Shown here piece by piece: positions 34,627 through 43,646 of a stretch of DNA of 64,000 bases. This DNA comes from Flavobacterium aeripolare (GTDB lineage Bacteria > Bacteroidota > Bacteroidia > Flavobacteriales > Flavobacteriaceae), in NCBI RefSeq assembly GCF_013294025.1, contig NZ_JABSNL010000007.1, forward strand, positions 1 to 64,000, given 5' to 3'. Made by a program: the position numbers and the translations under genes. Every line of letters begins with the position of its first letter. Positions within the stretch are counted from its first letter, which is position 1. The notes beneath the pieces were generated by a model. That model saw nothing but the letters and a program-made list of their open reading frames with translations, did no database searches and was not told the origin of the DNA.

Positions 34627-36057
34627 ATGATTCCAAACAAAAAAACCAAAATTGTAGCCACATTAGGTCCTGCATGTAGCACAAGAGAAATTATAAAAGA
34701 TATGATTGACGCAGGTGTCAATGTATTTAGAATTAACTTTTCGCACGCAGACTACGAAGGTGTAAAAGAAAAAATCAATATCATTAGATCTTTAAATGAT
34801 GAATTTGGCTATACTACAGCAATCCTAGGAGACTTACAAGGTCCTAAATTGCGTGTAGGAATAATGAATGAGGGAGTTGTCGTACATGACGGTAATTTAA
34901 TCACATTTACTACAGCTGAAGAGGTGATTGGTACGGCCGAAAAAGTTTTCATGAAATATAAAAACTTTCCTAATGATGTAAATCCAGGAGAAAGAATTTT
35001 ATTAGATGACGGAAAATTAATTTTCGAAATTGTCTCTACCGATAAAGAAACAGAAGTTGTAGCTCGCGTTATTCAAGGAGGAGAATTAAAATCTAAGAAA
35101 GGGGTTAACCTACCGAATACTAAAATATCACTTCCTGCTTTGACAGAAAAAGATATTGCAGATGCGATATTTGCAATTGGTCAAAAAGTAGACTGGATTG
35201 CACTTTCTTTTGTAAAAACACCACAAGATTTAAAAGACTTACAAGATTTAATCAACGAGCACTCTGACGTTAAAATCCCAATCATTGCCAAAATCGAAAT
35301 GCCCGAAGCATTAGAAAACATGGATAAGATTGTTGCTTATTGTGACGGACTTATGGTTGCACGTGGAGATCTAGGAGTTGAACTTCCTGCTCACGAAGTA
35401 CCTTTAGTACAAAAAGATCTTATTCGTAAAGCAAAAATGGCGCGTATTCCTGTAATCGTTGCTACACAAATGATGGAAACAATGATCACTAGCTTAACTC
35501 CTACAAGAGCCGAAGTAAATGACGTTGCCAACTCAGTTATGGATGGAGCAGATGCTGTAATGCTTTCTGGAGAAACAGCTGCAGGAAATTATCCTGTTCA
35601 AGTAATCCAAAAAATGACACAAATTATACAAGCGGTAGAAGATTCTCCACTTATTCAAGTGCCACAAAACACACCACAAATTAAAACAAAACGTTTTATC
35701 ACTAAAACAATTTGTCGCCATGCTGCAATTATGGCTGATGCTATAAAGGCAAAAGCTATTTGCACCTTGACAAACAGTGGATACACAGCATTCCAAATCT
35801 CGGCTTGGAGACCATCAGCACATATTTTAGTTTTTACTTCTAATAAAAGAATTGTAACACAATTGAGTTTGTTATGGGGAGTAAAATCATACTACTATGA
35901 CAAAACGGTTAGTACAGACGATACCGTTACTGATGTTAATGAAATTGCAAGACAAAAAGGATATGTAACTAAAGGGGATTTCTTAATCAACTTAGCAGCA
36001 ATGCCTATTAAAGAAAAAGGAATGGTAAATACCTTAAGAGTTTCTGAAATAGAGTAA
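34627..36057 (+). CDS. pyk: Pyruvate kinase
   Basis: This 476-residue glycolytic enzyme makes pyruvate and ATP from phosphoenolpyruvate and ADP. The N-terminal KTKIVATLGPACS (about 4-16), the signature PIIAKIEMPEALENMDKI (about 219-236), VARGDLGVELP (about 243) and MLSGETAAGNYP (about 311) are clear; the catalytic lysine is in IAKIE. The C-terminal allosteric domain is present. Length normal. It follows the IPExxxVDY gene by five nt and ends at a strong terminator. Confidence 0.96.
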   Translation: MIPNKKTKIVATLGPACSTREIIKDMIDAGVNVFRINFSHADYEGVKEKINIIRSLNDEFGYTTAILGDLQGPKLRVGIMNEGVVVHDGNLITFTTAEEVIGTAEKVFMKYKNFPNDVNPGERILLDDGKLIFEIVSTDKETEVVARVIQGGELKSKKGVNLPNTKISLPALTEKDIADAIFAIGQKVDWIALSFVKTPQDLKDLQDLINEHSDVKIPIIAKIEMPEALENMDKIVAYCDGLMVARGDLGVELPAHEVPLVQKDLIRKAKMARIPVIVATQMMETMITSLTPTRAEVNDVANSVMDGADAVMLSGETAAGNYPVQVIQKMTQIIQAVEDSPLIQVPQNTPQIKTKRFITKTICRHAAIMADAIKAKAICTLTNSGYTAFQISAWRPSAHILVFTSNKRIVTQLSLLWGVKSYYYDKTVSTDDTVTDVNEIARQKGYVTKGDFLINLAAMPIKEKGMVNTLRVSEIE

Positions 36058-36078
36058 TCTCTTTTCAACACAAACAAT

Positions 36079-36114
36079 AACCGCCTAAATCAATTTGACT
36101 AGGCGGTTTTTTTT
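36079..36114 (+). terminator. Terminator of pyk
   Basis: AACCGCCT pairs with AGGCGGTT across a 14-base loop and is followed by TTTTTT. It lies 22 nt past the pyk stop. Confidence 0.88.
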
Positions 36115-36130
36115 GTCCTAAAATTTAAAT

Positions 36131-36138
36131 TATCTTTG
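36131..36138 (+). promoter_or_regulatory. -7 box of the Bax-inhibitor-like gene
   Basis: TATCTTTG, 24 nt before the ATG at 36163; a TTTG lies at 36112-36115 with a slightly short 15-nt spacer. The -7 box overlaps an in-frame TTG (36136), which excludes that codon as a start. Confidence 0.55.
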
Positions 36139-36162
36139 AATAAATTAAACCAACTATTCAAC

Positions 36163-36936
36163 ATGAATCTCAAATCAAAAAATCCGTTTTTGAATAACAA
36201 ATCATTTTCAGCTACATCAGCTCATAAAAGCGATCAAGTTCATCGTGCCACCGTTATTGATTACAATCAAGAAATGACTGTAGCAGGAACGATTAATAAA
36301 ACGTTCATTTTATTTTTATTACTAATAGCATCAGCAATGGTTGTGTGGTGGATGGCTTTTAACGGTATGAATCCTATTATGCCAGCTATAGCAGGAGCAA
36401 TTATAGGATTAATATTAGTGGTTGCAGCAGCATTTAAACCACAATACTCAGGATATTTAGCTCCTGGCTATGCGTTATTTGAAGGGTTATTCATTGGTGG
36501 AATCTCTGCTATATTTGAAGCCAAGTATCCTGGAATCGTAATACAAGCCGTAGGGGCAACATTTGTAACATTTGGAGTATGCCTAGCATTATATCGTTTT
36601 AAAATTGTAAAAGTTACAGAGCAATTTAAATCCATAGTGGTTGCGGCAACACTAGCAATAGCTACTTATTACTTAATTTCGTGGTTGTTTTCAATGTTCA
36701 CAGGTTATAAACCGGTACATTACGACAACTCCTTAATGAGTATTGGTATCAGTGTATTTGTAATCATTATTGCTGCATTAAACTTATTTTTAGACTTTGA
36801 TCGAATAGATAAAGGGGCACAACAAAAAATGCCAAAATACATGGAGTGGTTTGGAGCCATGGGATTAATGGTAACCCTCGTGTGGTTGTATATCGAATTC
36901 CTAAGATTACTTTCTAAATTATCTAGTAAAGACTAG
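36163..36936 (+). CDS. Bax inhibitor-1/YccA family membrane protein
   Basis: 257 residues with about seven hydrophobic segments (for example TFILFLLLIASAMVVWWMAF near 47-66 and PAIAGAIIGLILVVAAAF near 76-93). The sequence YSGYLAPGYALFEGLFIGGISAIFEAKYPGI is typical of the bacterial YccA/BI-1-like branch, and the C-terminal FLDFDRIDKGAQQKMPKYMEWFGAMGLMVTLVWLYIEFLRLL carries the acidic residues of the family pore. Bacterial members are pH-sensitive calcium-leak channels (BsYetJ) or modulators of FtsH; which applies here is not known. Own promoter; convergent terminator behind. Confidence 0.87.
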   Translation: MNLKSKNPFLNNKSFSATSAHKSDQVHRATVIDYNQEMTVAGTINKTFILFLLLIASAMVVWWMAFNGMNPIMPAIAGAIIGLILVVAAAFKPQYSGYLAPGYALFEGLFIGGISAIFEAKYPGIVIQAVGATFVTFGVCLALYRFKIVKVTEQFKSIVVAATLAIATYYLISWLFSMFTGYKPVHYDNSLMSIGISVFVIIIAALNLFLDFDRIDKGAQQKMPKYMEWFGAMGLMVTLVWLYIEFLRLLSKLSSKD

Positions 36937-36953
36937 CCGTAACTTAATTAAAA

Positions 36954-36998
36954 TTTAAAAGCCCTTAAAACACATCAGTAGTTTTAAGGGCTTTTAAA
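36954..36998. terminator. Bidirectional terminator
   Basis: TTTAAAAGCCCTTAAAAC and GTTTTAAGGGCTTTTAAA are a perfect 18-bp inverted repeat around a nine-base loop. It sits between the convergent Bax-inhibitor-like gene and PAS gene and can serve both. Confidence 0.85.
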
Positions 36999-37016
36999 TT
37001 TATATGAAATCAAGAA

Positions 37017-37532
37017 CTATGCAGCTTGTTCAAACGCTATAAAGTGCGACAAGTCTCCGCTTTTATTAAAAACTGGAAAACCTTTTATAATACAATAATA
37101 AAGATCGCCATTTTTCTTATAATTTATTACTTTCTTCTCAAAAGACACCTTATTCAAAATAGCTTCACGAATCTCATTTGAAGTGACAGCACACGTTTTT
37201 TCACCTTGAAACATTCTAGGACTCTTCCCTACAACTTCATCAGGCTTATATCCATTCATTTTAGCGATATTCTGCGATGCAAATACAATTGTAAGGCTTG
37301 AATCTGTAACGACAATAACTTCGTCTTTAAGAATGTCTTTTAAGTCCCAGTTTTTATTTGACCACTTGGACTCAATTGCGAGTTGGCTTATTTTTTTAGT
37401 ATCTGAATTAATAGCGCGAAAATCATTAATCAAATCACCATAAAAATCCCATGAAGTAATGGGACTTGTACTTAATCTCAGTTCTTGGTTAAACTTAGCT
37501 ACTCCTTTATCGTACTCTAAAAAATTCATCAT
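37017..37532 (-). CDS. Stand-alone PAS domain protein
   Basis: 171 residues. About 65 residues of unassigned helical sequence precede one PAS domain (about 70-170): VIVVTDSSLTIVFASQNIAKMNGYKPDEVVGKSPRMFQGEKT...FEKKVINYKKNGDLYYCIIKGFPVFNKSGDLSHFIAFEQ. There is no kinase, cyclase or DNA-binding output domain. The position where LOV flavin domains carry the reactive cysteine (NCRFLQG) reads SPRMFQG here, so it is not a canonical LOV photoreceptor. It may act through protein-protein contact. Monocistronic. Confidence 0.8.
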   Translation of the reverse strand: MMNFLEYDKGVAKFNQELRLSTSPITSWDFYGDLINDFRAINSDTKKISQLAIESKWSNKNWDLKDILKDEVIVVTDSSLTIVFASQNIAKMNGYKPDEVVGKSPRMFQGEKTCAVTSNEIREAILNKVSFEKKVINYKKNGDLYYCIIKGFPVFNKSGDLSHFIAFEQAA

Positions 37533-37623
37533 CTTGCATTATTTTTAGTCAAATATAAATTTAAAAACAAAGACAAATACCACAAAATGAGCATTTAACT
37601 TTTGTTCAACCTAAAATTTAACT

Positions 37624-38706
37624 TTAAAACGGAAAGGATAGCTGCACCACGACAGATTTCTTGACTTCTGTATTTAAATTGCTCATAGAAATCCCCAGCA
37701 AGCGCACAGAATCTTTCATACGCTCTTGATACAACAATTCGGTTACAGATTCCATAATTAAGCCTTTATCCGCAATAAAGTATGGCAAGGTTTTACTACG
37801 AGTTTGCTGCGTAAAATCACTGTATTTAATTTTAAGTGTAACTGTTTTTCCAGAAACTGTACTTTTCTTCAAGCGGCGTTCTAATGTTGCCGCTATTGCT
37901 TCTAATTGCTCCAACATAAATATCTCAGATGATAAATTAGTATCAAAGGTATGTTCTGCAGCAACTGACTTAGAAACTCGATTTGCTTTTACTTCACTGT
38001 TATGAATTCCACGCACAACATTATAATAGAAGTTCCCTGCCTTTCCAAAATGCTTTTCTAAAAATTCTACAGATTTACTTTTCAATTCTAGACCAGTAAA
38101 TATTCCTAACTGATACATCTTCTCTGTAGTTACCTTACCTACACCGTAAAATTTACGTATGGGCAGCACCTCTAAAAAAGCAATCACTTCATCCGGATTC
38201 ACCGTTTTTTGCCCATTAGGCTTGTTATAATCACTAGCAATCTTAGCAACAAATTTATTCACAGATATACCTGCCGAAGCCGTCAAACCAACTTCATTAT
38301 AGATACGCGCCCTAATCTCCTCAGCCAGCAAACTAGCACTTGTAATTCCCTTTTTATTAATGGTTACATCAAGATAGGCCTCATCAAGAGAAAGCGGCTC
38401 TACCAGATCAGTATAGTCCTTAAATATCTTGTGAATTTTAATCGAAATCTCCTTGTATCGTTCAAATCTAGGTTTCACAAAAATTAAATCGGGACAGTTT
38501 CTCTTGGCTAGAACACCACTTATTGCGCTACGAACACCAAATTTTCTAGCTTCATAACTTGCTGCTGCCACCACACCACGATTCTCAGAACCACCTACAG
38601 CAATGGGTTTCCCTTTTAGTTCAGGATTATCCATTTGTTCCACAGAGGCATAAAAAGCATCCATGTCAACATGTATAATTTTTCTATTTAAGGTTGTGGT
38701 TTCCAT
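37624..38706 (-). CDS. dinB: DNA polymerase IV
   Basis: A 360-residue Y-family translesion polymerase. Catalytic acidic residues are in HVDMDAFYASVEQ (about 12-24) and PLSLDEAYLDVT (about 102-113). The thumb helix-hairpin-helix lies at IRKFYGVGKVTTEKMYQLGI (about 178). The C-terminal little-finger domain ends in QLSFPF, a beta-clamp-binding peptide. All expected parts are intact. It likely acts in SOS-induced or stress mutagenesis; no LexA box is evident to me upstream. Confidence 0.93.
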   Translation of the reverse strand: METTTLNRKIIHVDMDAFYASVEQMDNPELKGKPIAVGGSENRGVVAAASYEARKFGVRSAISGVLAKRNCPDLIFVKPRFERYKEISIKIHKIFKDYTDLVEPLSLDEAYLDVTINKKGITSASLLAEEIRARIYNEVGLTASAGISVNKFVAKIASDYNKPNGQKTVNPDEVIAFLEVLPIRKFYGVGKVTTEKMYQLGIFTGLELKSKSVEFLEKHFGKAGNFYYNVVRGIHNSEVKANRVSKSVAAEHTFDTNLSSEIFMLEQLEAIAATLERRLKKSTVSGKTVTLKIKYSDFTQQTRSKTLPYFIADKGLIMESVTELLYQERMKDSVRLLGISMSNLNTEVKKSVVVQLSFPF

Positions 38707-38814
38707 TTTACAAATTTATAGCGATTTCCATAAAAAAGAACCGCCTTTGATGTTAAATAAATTTGATACATTTGACACTCCTAAGGGATTAATTCAAAGC
38801 AAAAAAGACAACTA

Positions 38815-39282
38815 ATGATTGAGATCGAACGCAAATTTCTAGTAACTTCTGATGTGTTTAAATTGGAGTGTTTTTCGAACAAAAAGATAAAACAAGGGTA
38901 TTTAAGTTCGGTACCAGAAAGAACAGTTAGAGTACGTACTAAAGGCGATCAGGCCTACTTAACAATTAAAGGAGCTTCAAACGAATCTGGGATGTCACGA
39001 TTTGAATGGGAAAAAGAAATTTCAATTACTGAAGCCGAATGCTTATTACAATTATGCGAAAGCGGTGCAATCGATAAAATAAGATATGAAGTAAAGGTGG
39101 GCAATCACATCTTTGAGATAGATGAATTCTACGGTGAAAATTCAGGATTAATTTTAGCCGAAGTAGAACTTAAATTTGAAGAGGAACAATTCCAGAGACC
39201 TTCTTGGCTAGGAGAAGAGGTAACTACTGATCCTCGATATTACAACGCTTATCTCAATTCAAATCCATTTAGTAAATGGTAA
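38815..39282 (+). CDS. CYTH domain protein (triphosphate tunnel metalloenzyme)
   Basis: A 155-residue protein of the CYTH fold. The ExExK motif IEIERKFLV is at residues 2-10. Further basic and acidic tunnel residues appear in TVRVRTKGDQAYLTIKG (about 36-52), RFEWEKEIS (about 61) and IDEFYGENSGLILAEVELKFEEE (about 102-124). Bacterial single-domain members hydrolyse inorganic triphosphate or nucleoside triphosphates, so a triphosphatase is the best guess; adenylate cyclase activity is less likely. Divergent from dinB and convergent with the RlpA-like gene. Confidence 0.86.
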   Translation: MIEIERKFLVTSDVFKLECFSNKKIKQGYLSSVPERTVRVRTKGDQAYLTIKGASNESGMSRFEWEKEISITEAECLLQLCESGAIDKIRYEVKVGNHIFEIDEFYGENSGLILAEVELKFEEEQFQRPSWLGEEVTTDPRYYNAYLNSNPFSKW

Positions 39283-39301
39283 TCAAAAATACTTAGTGAA
39301 A

Positions 39302-39802
39302 TTAAGGGTTGAAAACTTCGATTGTCACAGTCATCACACCGATGCCTTTGTTTTTAGCAATTTCCATAAATGCTTTTTTAGACAGATCTATTTCTCTTGA
39401 TCTCACAAATGGTCCGCGATCATTAACTTCTACAACAACCCACTTACCGTTAACTTGGTTAGTCACTTTTAACATAGTACCAAAAGGAAACTTTTTATGA
39501 GCAGCCGTATAAGCGTTCATGTTAAATGGAGCACCACTGGCAGTTCTTCTTCCATGAAATTTATCAGCATAATAAGACGCACGAGCATTTGTTTTATAGG
39601 CAGCTAGTTTCCCGTATTTCTCAGTAAGAGTATCCTTAGCTATATCTTTTTGAGCTAAAACTGCGACTTTACTTTTCTTTAAAGTATCTTTTTGAATTGC
39701 AGTTTTTTGTAATGAAACCTTTATTTTATCAGCAATAGAGCTTTGACTCGTTGCAATACCAATGATTGCTATTAGTAAAAAAGGTGTAATTAATTTTCTC
39801 AT
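39302..39802 (-). CDS. RlpA-like double-psi beta-barrel protein
   Basis: 166 residues. A signal peptide (KLITPFLLIAIIGIATSQSS) is followed by about 50 polar residues and a C-terminal double-psi beta-barrel as in RlpA: ARASYYADKFHGRRTASGAPFN (about 74-95), FPFGTMLKVTNQVNGKWVVVEVNDRGPFVRSREIDLSKKAF (about 104-144). The NDRGPF motif carries the catalytic aspartate of lytic transglycosylases in RlpA. No SPOR domain is present and there is no lipobox. It probably cuts or binds peptidoglycan in the periplasm. Confidence 0.85.
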   Translation of the reverse strand: MRKLITPFLLIAIIGIATSQSSIADKIKVSLQKTAIQKDTLKKSKVAVLAQKDIAKDTLTEKYGKLAAYKTNARASYYADKFHGRRTASGAPFNMNAYTAAHKKFPFGTMLKVTNQVNGKWVVVEVNDRGPFVRSREIDLSKKAFMEIAKNKGIGVMTVTIEVFNP

Positions 39803-39848
39803 ATCATTTTATATTTCAGTTCAACTTTTACAAAAACCATACCTAGAT

Positions 39849-39877
39849 AAAAAAAGCCCTATAAAAAGGGCTTTTTT
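39849..39877 (-). terminator. Terminator of the small membrane protein gene
   Basis: AAAAAAGCCCT pairs with AGGGCTTTTTT around a five-base loop; the plus-strand A-run gives a U-tail on the minus strand. It lies eight bases past the stop at 39885. Confidence 0.85.
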
Positions 39878-39884
39878 GGCAGTT

Positions 39885-40307
39885 TTACAACCACAATTTC
39901 CAAGGTATTCTCATCAAAATTAAAATTAATCCTAATGTATAAAATATGGTAAAAGTCTTGAACTTAGACTCACTCGTAAGCAACTTTTTATGTTTTGACC
40001 ACCCTATCGTAATCAACGCTATAGCAATGATATTAATTAGTGGATGCTCTAATGAAGTAAGACGAATGGCCTTATCACTCATATTACCTAAAGAAGCAAA
40101 CCCAAGAGGCGAAACAAAATAAATTATCAAACCAATCAATAACTGCGTATGCGTACCAATAAGTGCAAACAAAGCAATTTTTCTATCTGTTGCATTAAAT
40201 TCTTTCTTAGAGAAAAAACCATACAGTGCATTCAACACAGCAACAACTAACAACAACAGAGCTAAGTAAGCCCAACCCGAATGTAATTTTTGAATAAATT
40301 CGTACAT
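39885..40307 (-). CDS. Small four-segment membrane protein of unknown function
   Basis: 140 residues with four hydrophobic segments (about 12-30, 45-64, 89-103 and 117-135). Histidines recur at segment ends: KLHSGWAYL (about 9), GTHTQLLIGL (about 51), LEHPLINII (about 87) and SKHKK (about 105). This pattern recalls small cytochrome b-like haem proteins, but no family signature is certain, and I make no functional claim. Homologues are common in Flavobacteriaceae. It lies between the RlpA-like gene and the TonB receptor gene, each with its own terminator. Confidence 0.7.
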   Translation of the reverse strand: MYEFIQKLHSGWAYLALLLLVVAVLNALYGFFSKKEFNATDRKIALFALIGTHTQLLIGLIIYFVSPLGFASLGNMSDKAIRLTSLEHPLINIIAIALITIGWSKHKKLLTSESKFKTFTIFYTLGLILILMRIPWKLWL

Positions 40308-40350
40308 AAAATTTTAATTTTTGAAAAACAAATATAAGTAAAAAAGGCAT

Positions 40351-40387
40351 AAAAAAAACCCTCATTCCGTATGAAATGAGGGTTTTT
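40351..40387 (-). terminator. Terminator of the TonB receptor gene
   Basis: AAACCCTCATT pairs with AATGAGGGTTT; the plus-strand A-run supplies the U-tail on the minus strand. It lies about 27 nt past the receptor stop. Confidence 0.85.
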
Positions 40388-40414
40388 ATGAATTTTATTA
40401 GTTTTATTATTTGA

Positions 40415-43123
40415 CTAGAAGTTGTAACGAAGACTAAAGTTCCATGTTCTTCCAAAACCAAAGTAAACTTGATTACTTGTATCAACACCATCATAAGTAG
40501 CAGATGTTGCTGTTGCAAAATTATTAGTTCTAGATTCAGAAATATAAACCTCGTCCAAAACGTTATTTACATTAATTCTAAAATTTAGTGAACTCAACTT
40601 GTTTGCACCAAGTAATAATTTATAAGACAAACCAGCATCCATTAAACCGTAAGAAGGCAACTGTAAAGTTCCGTTATTTTCCTCAGTTGTAAATTTTGAT
40701 GGATCAATAGAAGCATATAACTTATCAGAAACTCTATAGTTTGCATCTAAGCTTAATCTTTCTACAACTTCGTATTTAGCACCTATACTTGCTGTGTTTT
40801 GAGCAGCATCTCCAACTTTTAATTTATCTAAGTATAAAGTCGTAGGCACTCCACCACCAATTACGTTGTTATCAATATCAAATCTATTACTTGAAACATT
40901 TCCTTTGTAAAACCAATTACCAATAGAAATCATAGCGTTCAAACTTAATTTCGGTGTTGGCTTAGCATTCATTTCAAGCTCTACACCTGAGTGAATTTCT
41001 GTTAAACCGTTGTAGTCATAGTATCCACCAACGTTGTCAATAGACGGATCACTATTTCTTTGATATCTATCTCTCCATGAAGTGTAATATACATTTAAAT
41101 TAGCAGTAAACACTTTAGAACGGAAACCATATCCACCTTCTAATCCAAATACTTTTTCGTTAACTAAGTTAGCAGCAACTACTGATTGATTATTTGGGTA
41201 TACAGCATTAAAAAATGGTTGTTTTGAGTAAAATCCTGTATTAACAAAAACATTACTTGTTTCACTAACATTATAGTTAACACCACCTTTAACATTTCCT
41301 CCAATTAAGTTCTCAAAGTCAGTTTTGTAAAGTGGATCTGATTCTAAGTAAGTAAATGTATCTTCTCTTTTAAATCCTTGTTGAGATACAGCTCCTTGAA
41401 AGAAGGCAGAAATATTATCAACTGAATATTCTAATTGTGTAAAAGCACCCAACCAAGTTACATAACCATTATTATTGTAAGCTATTTTCTCTTGATCTTT
41501 AACATTACTAAATGGATTCAAACTTGCTGAAGAATCATAGGTTTTAGTTAAAGTTCTATTTGGATTATTAATATCCGCATTATCTAAATAACCATCAGCT
41601 CCAAGCAAATCACTCAAATTTCTAAAGTGAAAACCAGTGTACGTTCTTGCATCAATTCCAAAATCTAAAGTAACTTGTTCAGATAATTTTTTATTCATAT
41701 TAACCACTGCACCGTACCAGTTGTGTGAATTAATAGAGGCTCTTCTAATGTATCCGTTTCTACTATTTGCGATATTTTGCCCATCAGCATTAGGAACTAA
41801 GAAAAGATTTGTTCCTGAACCTACAGCATTAGGTTGACCATTATTGTATTTAACGAATTCATCTATTTGCATCAATCCATCTGCAGTTTTTGGCGCTGAG
41901 TAAGGATTACTACCAATACTACCAGTTCCTCCTCCACGACCCCAAGATCCATAAGCTACTGCTGATAATTTTGTATTGTCGTTTATTTTAAAATCCCAGT
42001 TGAATGAAGCTACAGGCTTACTGTAAAAATTTCTAGCAAAAGAAAATTCTTGTCCATTTCTGTATCCGAAATCTGAATTATATTTTATGTTTGGCTCATT
42101 TGCAGCAGCATCACCGTATTTAATATATTCTGATATCTTGTTAGCAAAACTTCTTTGGTGATGCCATTGTGGAGCACCTGTAAAAGTAAATTGAAAATCG
42201 TGCTTATCGTTAGGCTTATAACCTAAAGCAAGAAAATAGTTTTTACCTTCAAAAGAAGTACCATTAACATAACCATCTCCAGTTGTAGAACTAATTAAAA
42301 CAGAAGCAGATAAACCATTATCCATTACTCCTGTATTGTAAGAACCTTGAACTTTTAAATAATTATCGTTACCAAATGTAGACGATACTGAACCACCTTC
42401 TTTCATATCAGAAGTTCTTGTAACAACATTGATAGTTCCTCCTACAGAAGAAATAGCTAATTTAGAAGAACCTAAACCTCTTTGTACTTGCATTGCAGAA
42501 GTAACATCAGAAAGACCAGCCCAGTTTGACCAATAAACAGAACCATTTTCCATATCATTAACAGGAACTCCATTAATCATTACAGCAATATTTCTTTGAT
42601 CAAAACCACGAATATTAATTCTTGAATCACCATAACCACCACCTTGCTTAGTTACATAAACAGAAGGAGTGTTAGCTAAAATTTCAGGAAACTCTTGAGA
42701 ACCAAGCTTTTCTTGAATTTCTGAAGCTTTAATTGTTGAAACCGCTACAGGTGTTTTTCTATCCTTTGCGATATCAATCACACTAGAAGTAACAACTATT
42801 TCGTCTAATTCATTTGAATTTGACGTTAAAACAATAGATCCTAAATTTACTGTTCCACCATCTGCAACAGAAAACTTTACAATTTTGTTTTCGAAACCGA
42901 TAAAAGAAATAACTAATTCTCCCTTACTTGTAGTAGAATTAATTGAAAATTTACCATTAAAATCTGCTGAAACTCCAGTTGTAGCACCTTTAATAGCAAC
43001 GTTAGCACCAGGCAAAGAACCTTGTCCATCAGTAATAGTTCCCGTAACTTTTCCTTGAGAAAACGCAGTTACAGCTACTAAAAACAGCATTCCAGAGAAT
43101 AACCAATTTTTCATTGTCTTCAT
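40415..43123 (-). CDS. TonB-dependent outer membrane receptor
   Basis: A 902-residue outer-membrane transporter. Signal peptide (about 1-22, WLFSGMLFLVAVTAFSQ), then a carboxypeptidase-regulatory-like domain (GKVTGTITDGQGSLPGANVAIKGATTGVSADFNGKFSI), the plug domain from about 120 (VAVSTIKASEIQEKLGSQEFPEILANTPSVYVTKQGGGYGDSRINIRGFDQRNIAVMING...) and a 22-strand barrel ending in WNFSLRYNF with the terminal Phe. There is no SusD partner, so it is not a SusCD pair. Substrate unknown; iron chelate or another cofactor is possible. A second ATG three codons in could also start it. A TAATTTTG -7 box lies upstream. Confidence 0.92.
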   Translation of the reverse strand: MKTMKNWLFSGMLFLVAVTAFSQGKVTGTITDGQGSLPGANVAIKGATTGVSADFNGKFSINSTTSKGELVISFIGFENKIVKFSVADGGTVNLGSIVLTSNSNELDEIVVTSSVIDIAKDRKTPVAVSTIKASEIQEKLGSQEFPEILANTPSVYVTKQGGGYGDSRINIRGFDQRNIAVMINGVPVNDMENGSVYWSNWAGLSDVTSAMQVQRGLGSSKLAISSVGGTINVVTRTSDMKEGGSVSSTFGNDNYLKVQGSYNTGVMDNGLSASVLISSTTGDGYVNGTSFEGKNYFLALGYKPNDKHDFQFTFTGAPQWHHQRSFANKISEYIKYGDAAANEPNIKYNSDFGYRNGQEFSFARNFYSKPVASFNWDFKINDNTKLSAVAYGSWGRGGGTGSIGSNPYSAPKTADGLMQIDEFVKYNNGQPNAVGSGTNLFLVPNADGQNIANSRNGYIRRASINSHNWYGAVVNMNKKLSEQVTLDFGIDARTYTGFHFRNLSDLLGADGYLDNADINNPNRTLTKTYDSSASLNPFSNVKDQEKIAYNNNGYVTWLGAFTQLEYSVDNISAFFQGAVSQQGFKREDTFTYLESDPLYKTDFENLIGGNVKGGVNYNVSETSNVFVNTGFYSKQPFFNAVYPNNQSVVAANLVNEKVFGLEGGYGFRSKVFTANLNVYYTSWRDRYQRNSDPSIDNVGGYYDYNGLTEIHSGVELEMNAKPTPKLSLNAMISIGNWFYKGNVSSNRFDIDNNVIGGGVPTTLYLDKLKVGDAAQNTASIGAKYEVVERLSLDANYRVSDKLYASIDPSKFTTEENNGTLQLPSYGLMDAGLSYKLLLGANKLSSLNFRINVNNVLDEVYISESRTNNFATATSATYDGVDTSNQVYFGFGRTWNFSLRYNF

Positions 43124-43592
43124 TTTTGTTTAGTTTATTATTTTTGGCAAAATTATAACTATTTTAGCTATAAAAGTTAAGGCAATGTTAATAAATTTTT
43201 GATTAAGCGAAGTCTTCCTTCTATTATAAATAACTTTTTAAAGTAATTAATGAGAAATTAAACTGAAATCAGCATAAATATTAGCAATAATTCAACATAT
43301 TGTGCCAAATAAAATTGAAAAAATATTTTCGCTTTAACTGTTTTTTTATTCTAATGATGATGATATTGATTATTTTACAATTGAAATAACTGACACCTAA
43401 GCTTTAAGAGAAATAAATCAGGTTGATCCGAATGAAATCTTATATCTTTTAAATTTCCTTATTCTATTTAATACGTAACAATAAAAAATGCACACCGTAT
43501 AAATCTCCGCTTTACTCCTTTTTATATAGCATTCAGATCATTTTAACTTGTATTACAGACATTTAAAAAAAATGGGACTAATAAATACAACA
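43124..43592. other. Long AT-rich intergenic stretch
   Basis: About 470 bp between the TonB receptor start and the pgi terminator. The part next to the receptor holds a -7 box (43148-43155). The rest has no intact gene, RNA or repeat that I can support. A short open stretch on the plus strand (about 43346-43475) reads as two unlinked peptides with an internal stop and may be a decayed gene or chance. Confidence 0.5.
43148..43155 (-). promoter_or_regulatory. -7 box of the TonB receptor gene
   Basis: TAATTTTG on the minus strand (43155 to 43148), 25 nt before the ATG. No TTTG at the expected -33 position, so an activator may be needed. Confidence 0.45.
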
Positions 43593-43623
43593 AAGCCCCA
43601 GCAAACATAATTTACTGGGGCTA
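43593..43623 (-). terminator. Hairpin after pgi
   Basis: AGCCCCAG pairs with CTGGGGCT around a 15-base loop. There is no clean U-run, so termination may be weak. It lies 24 nt past the pgi stop. Confidence 0.55.
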
Positions 43624-43646
43624 CATTATAAAAATTACTTAAACTC

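Noticed and set aside
40207..40518. 103-codon minus-strand frame between the small membrane protein and the TonB receptor genes
   Set aside because: It spans the receptor's terminator and overlaps both neighbouring genes in other frames; composition is low-complexity.
43346..43475. Possible decayed gene in the long gap upstream of the TonB receptor gene
   Set aside because: Two short peptides with a stop between them and no recognisable family; chance in AT-rich DNA is as likely.
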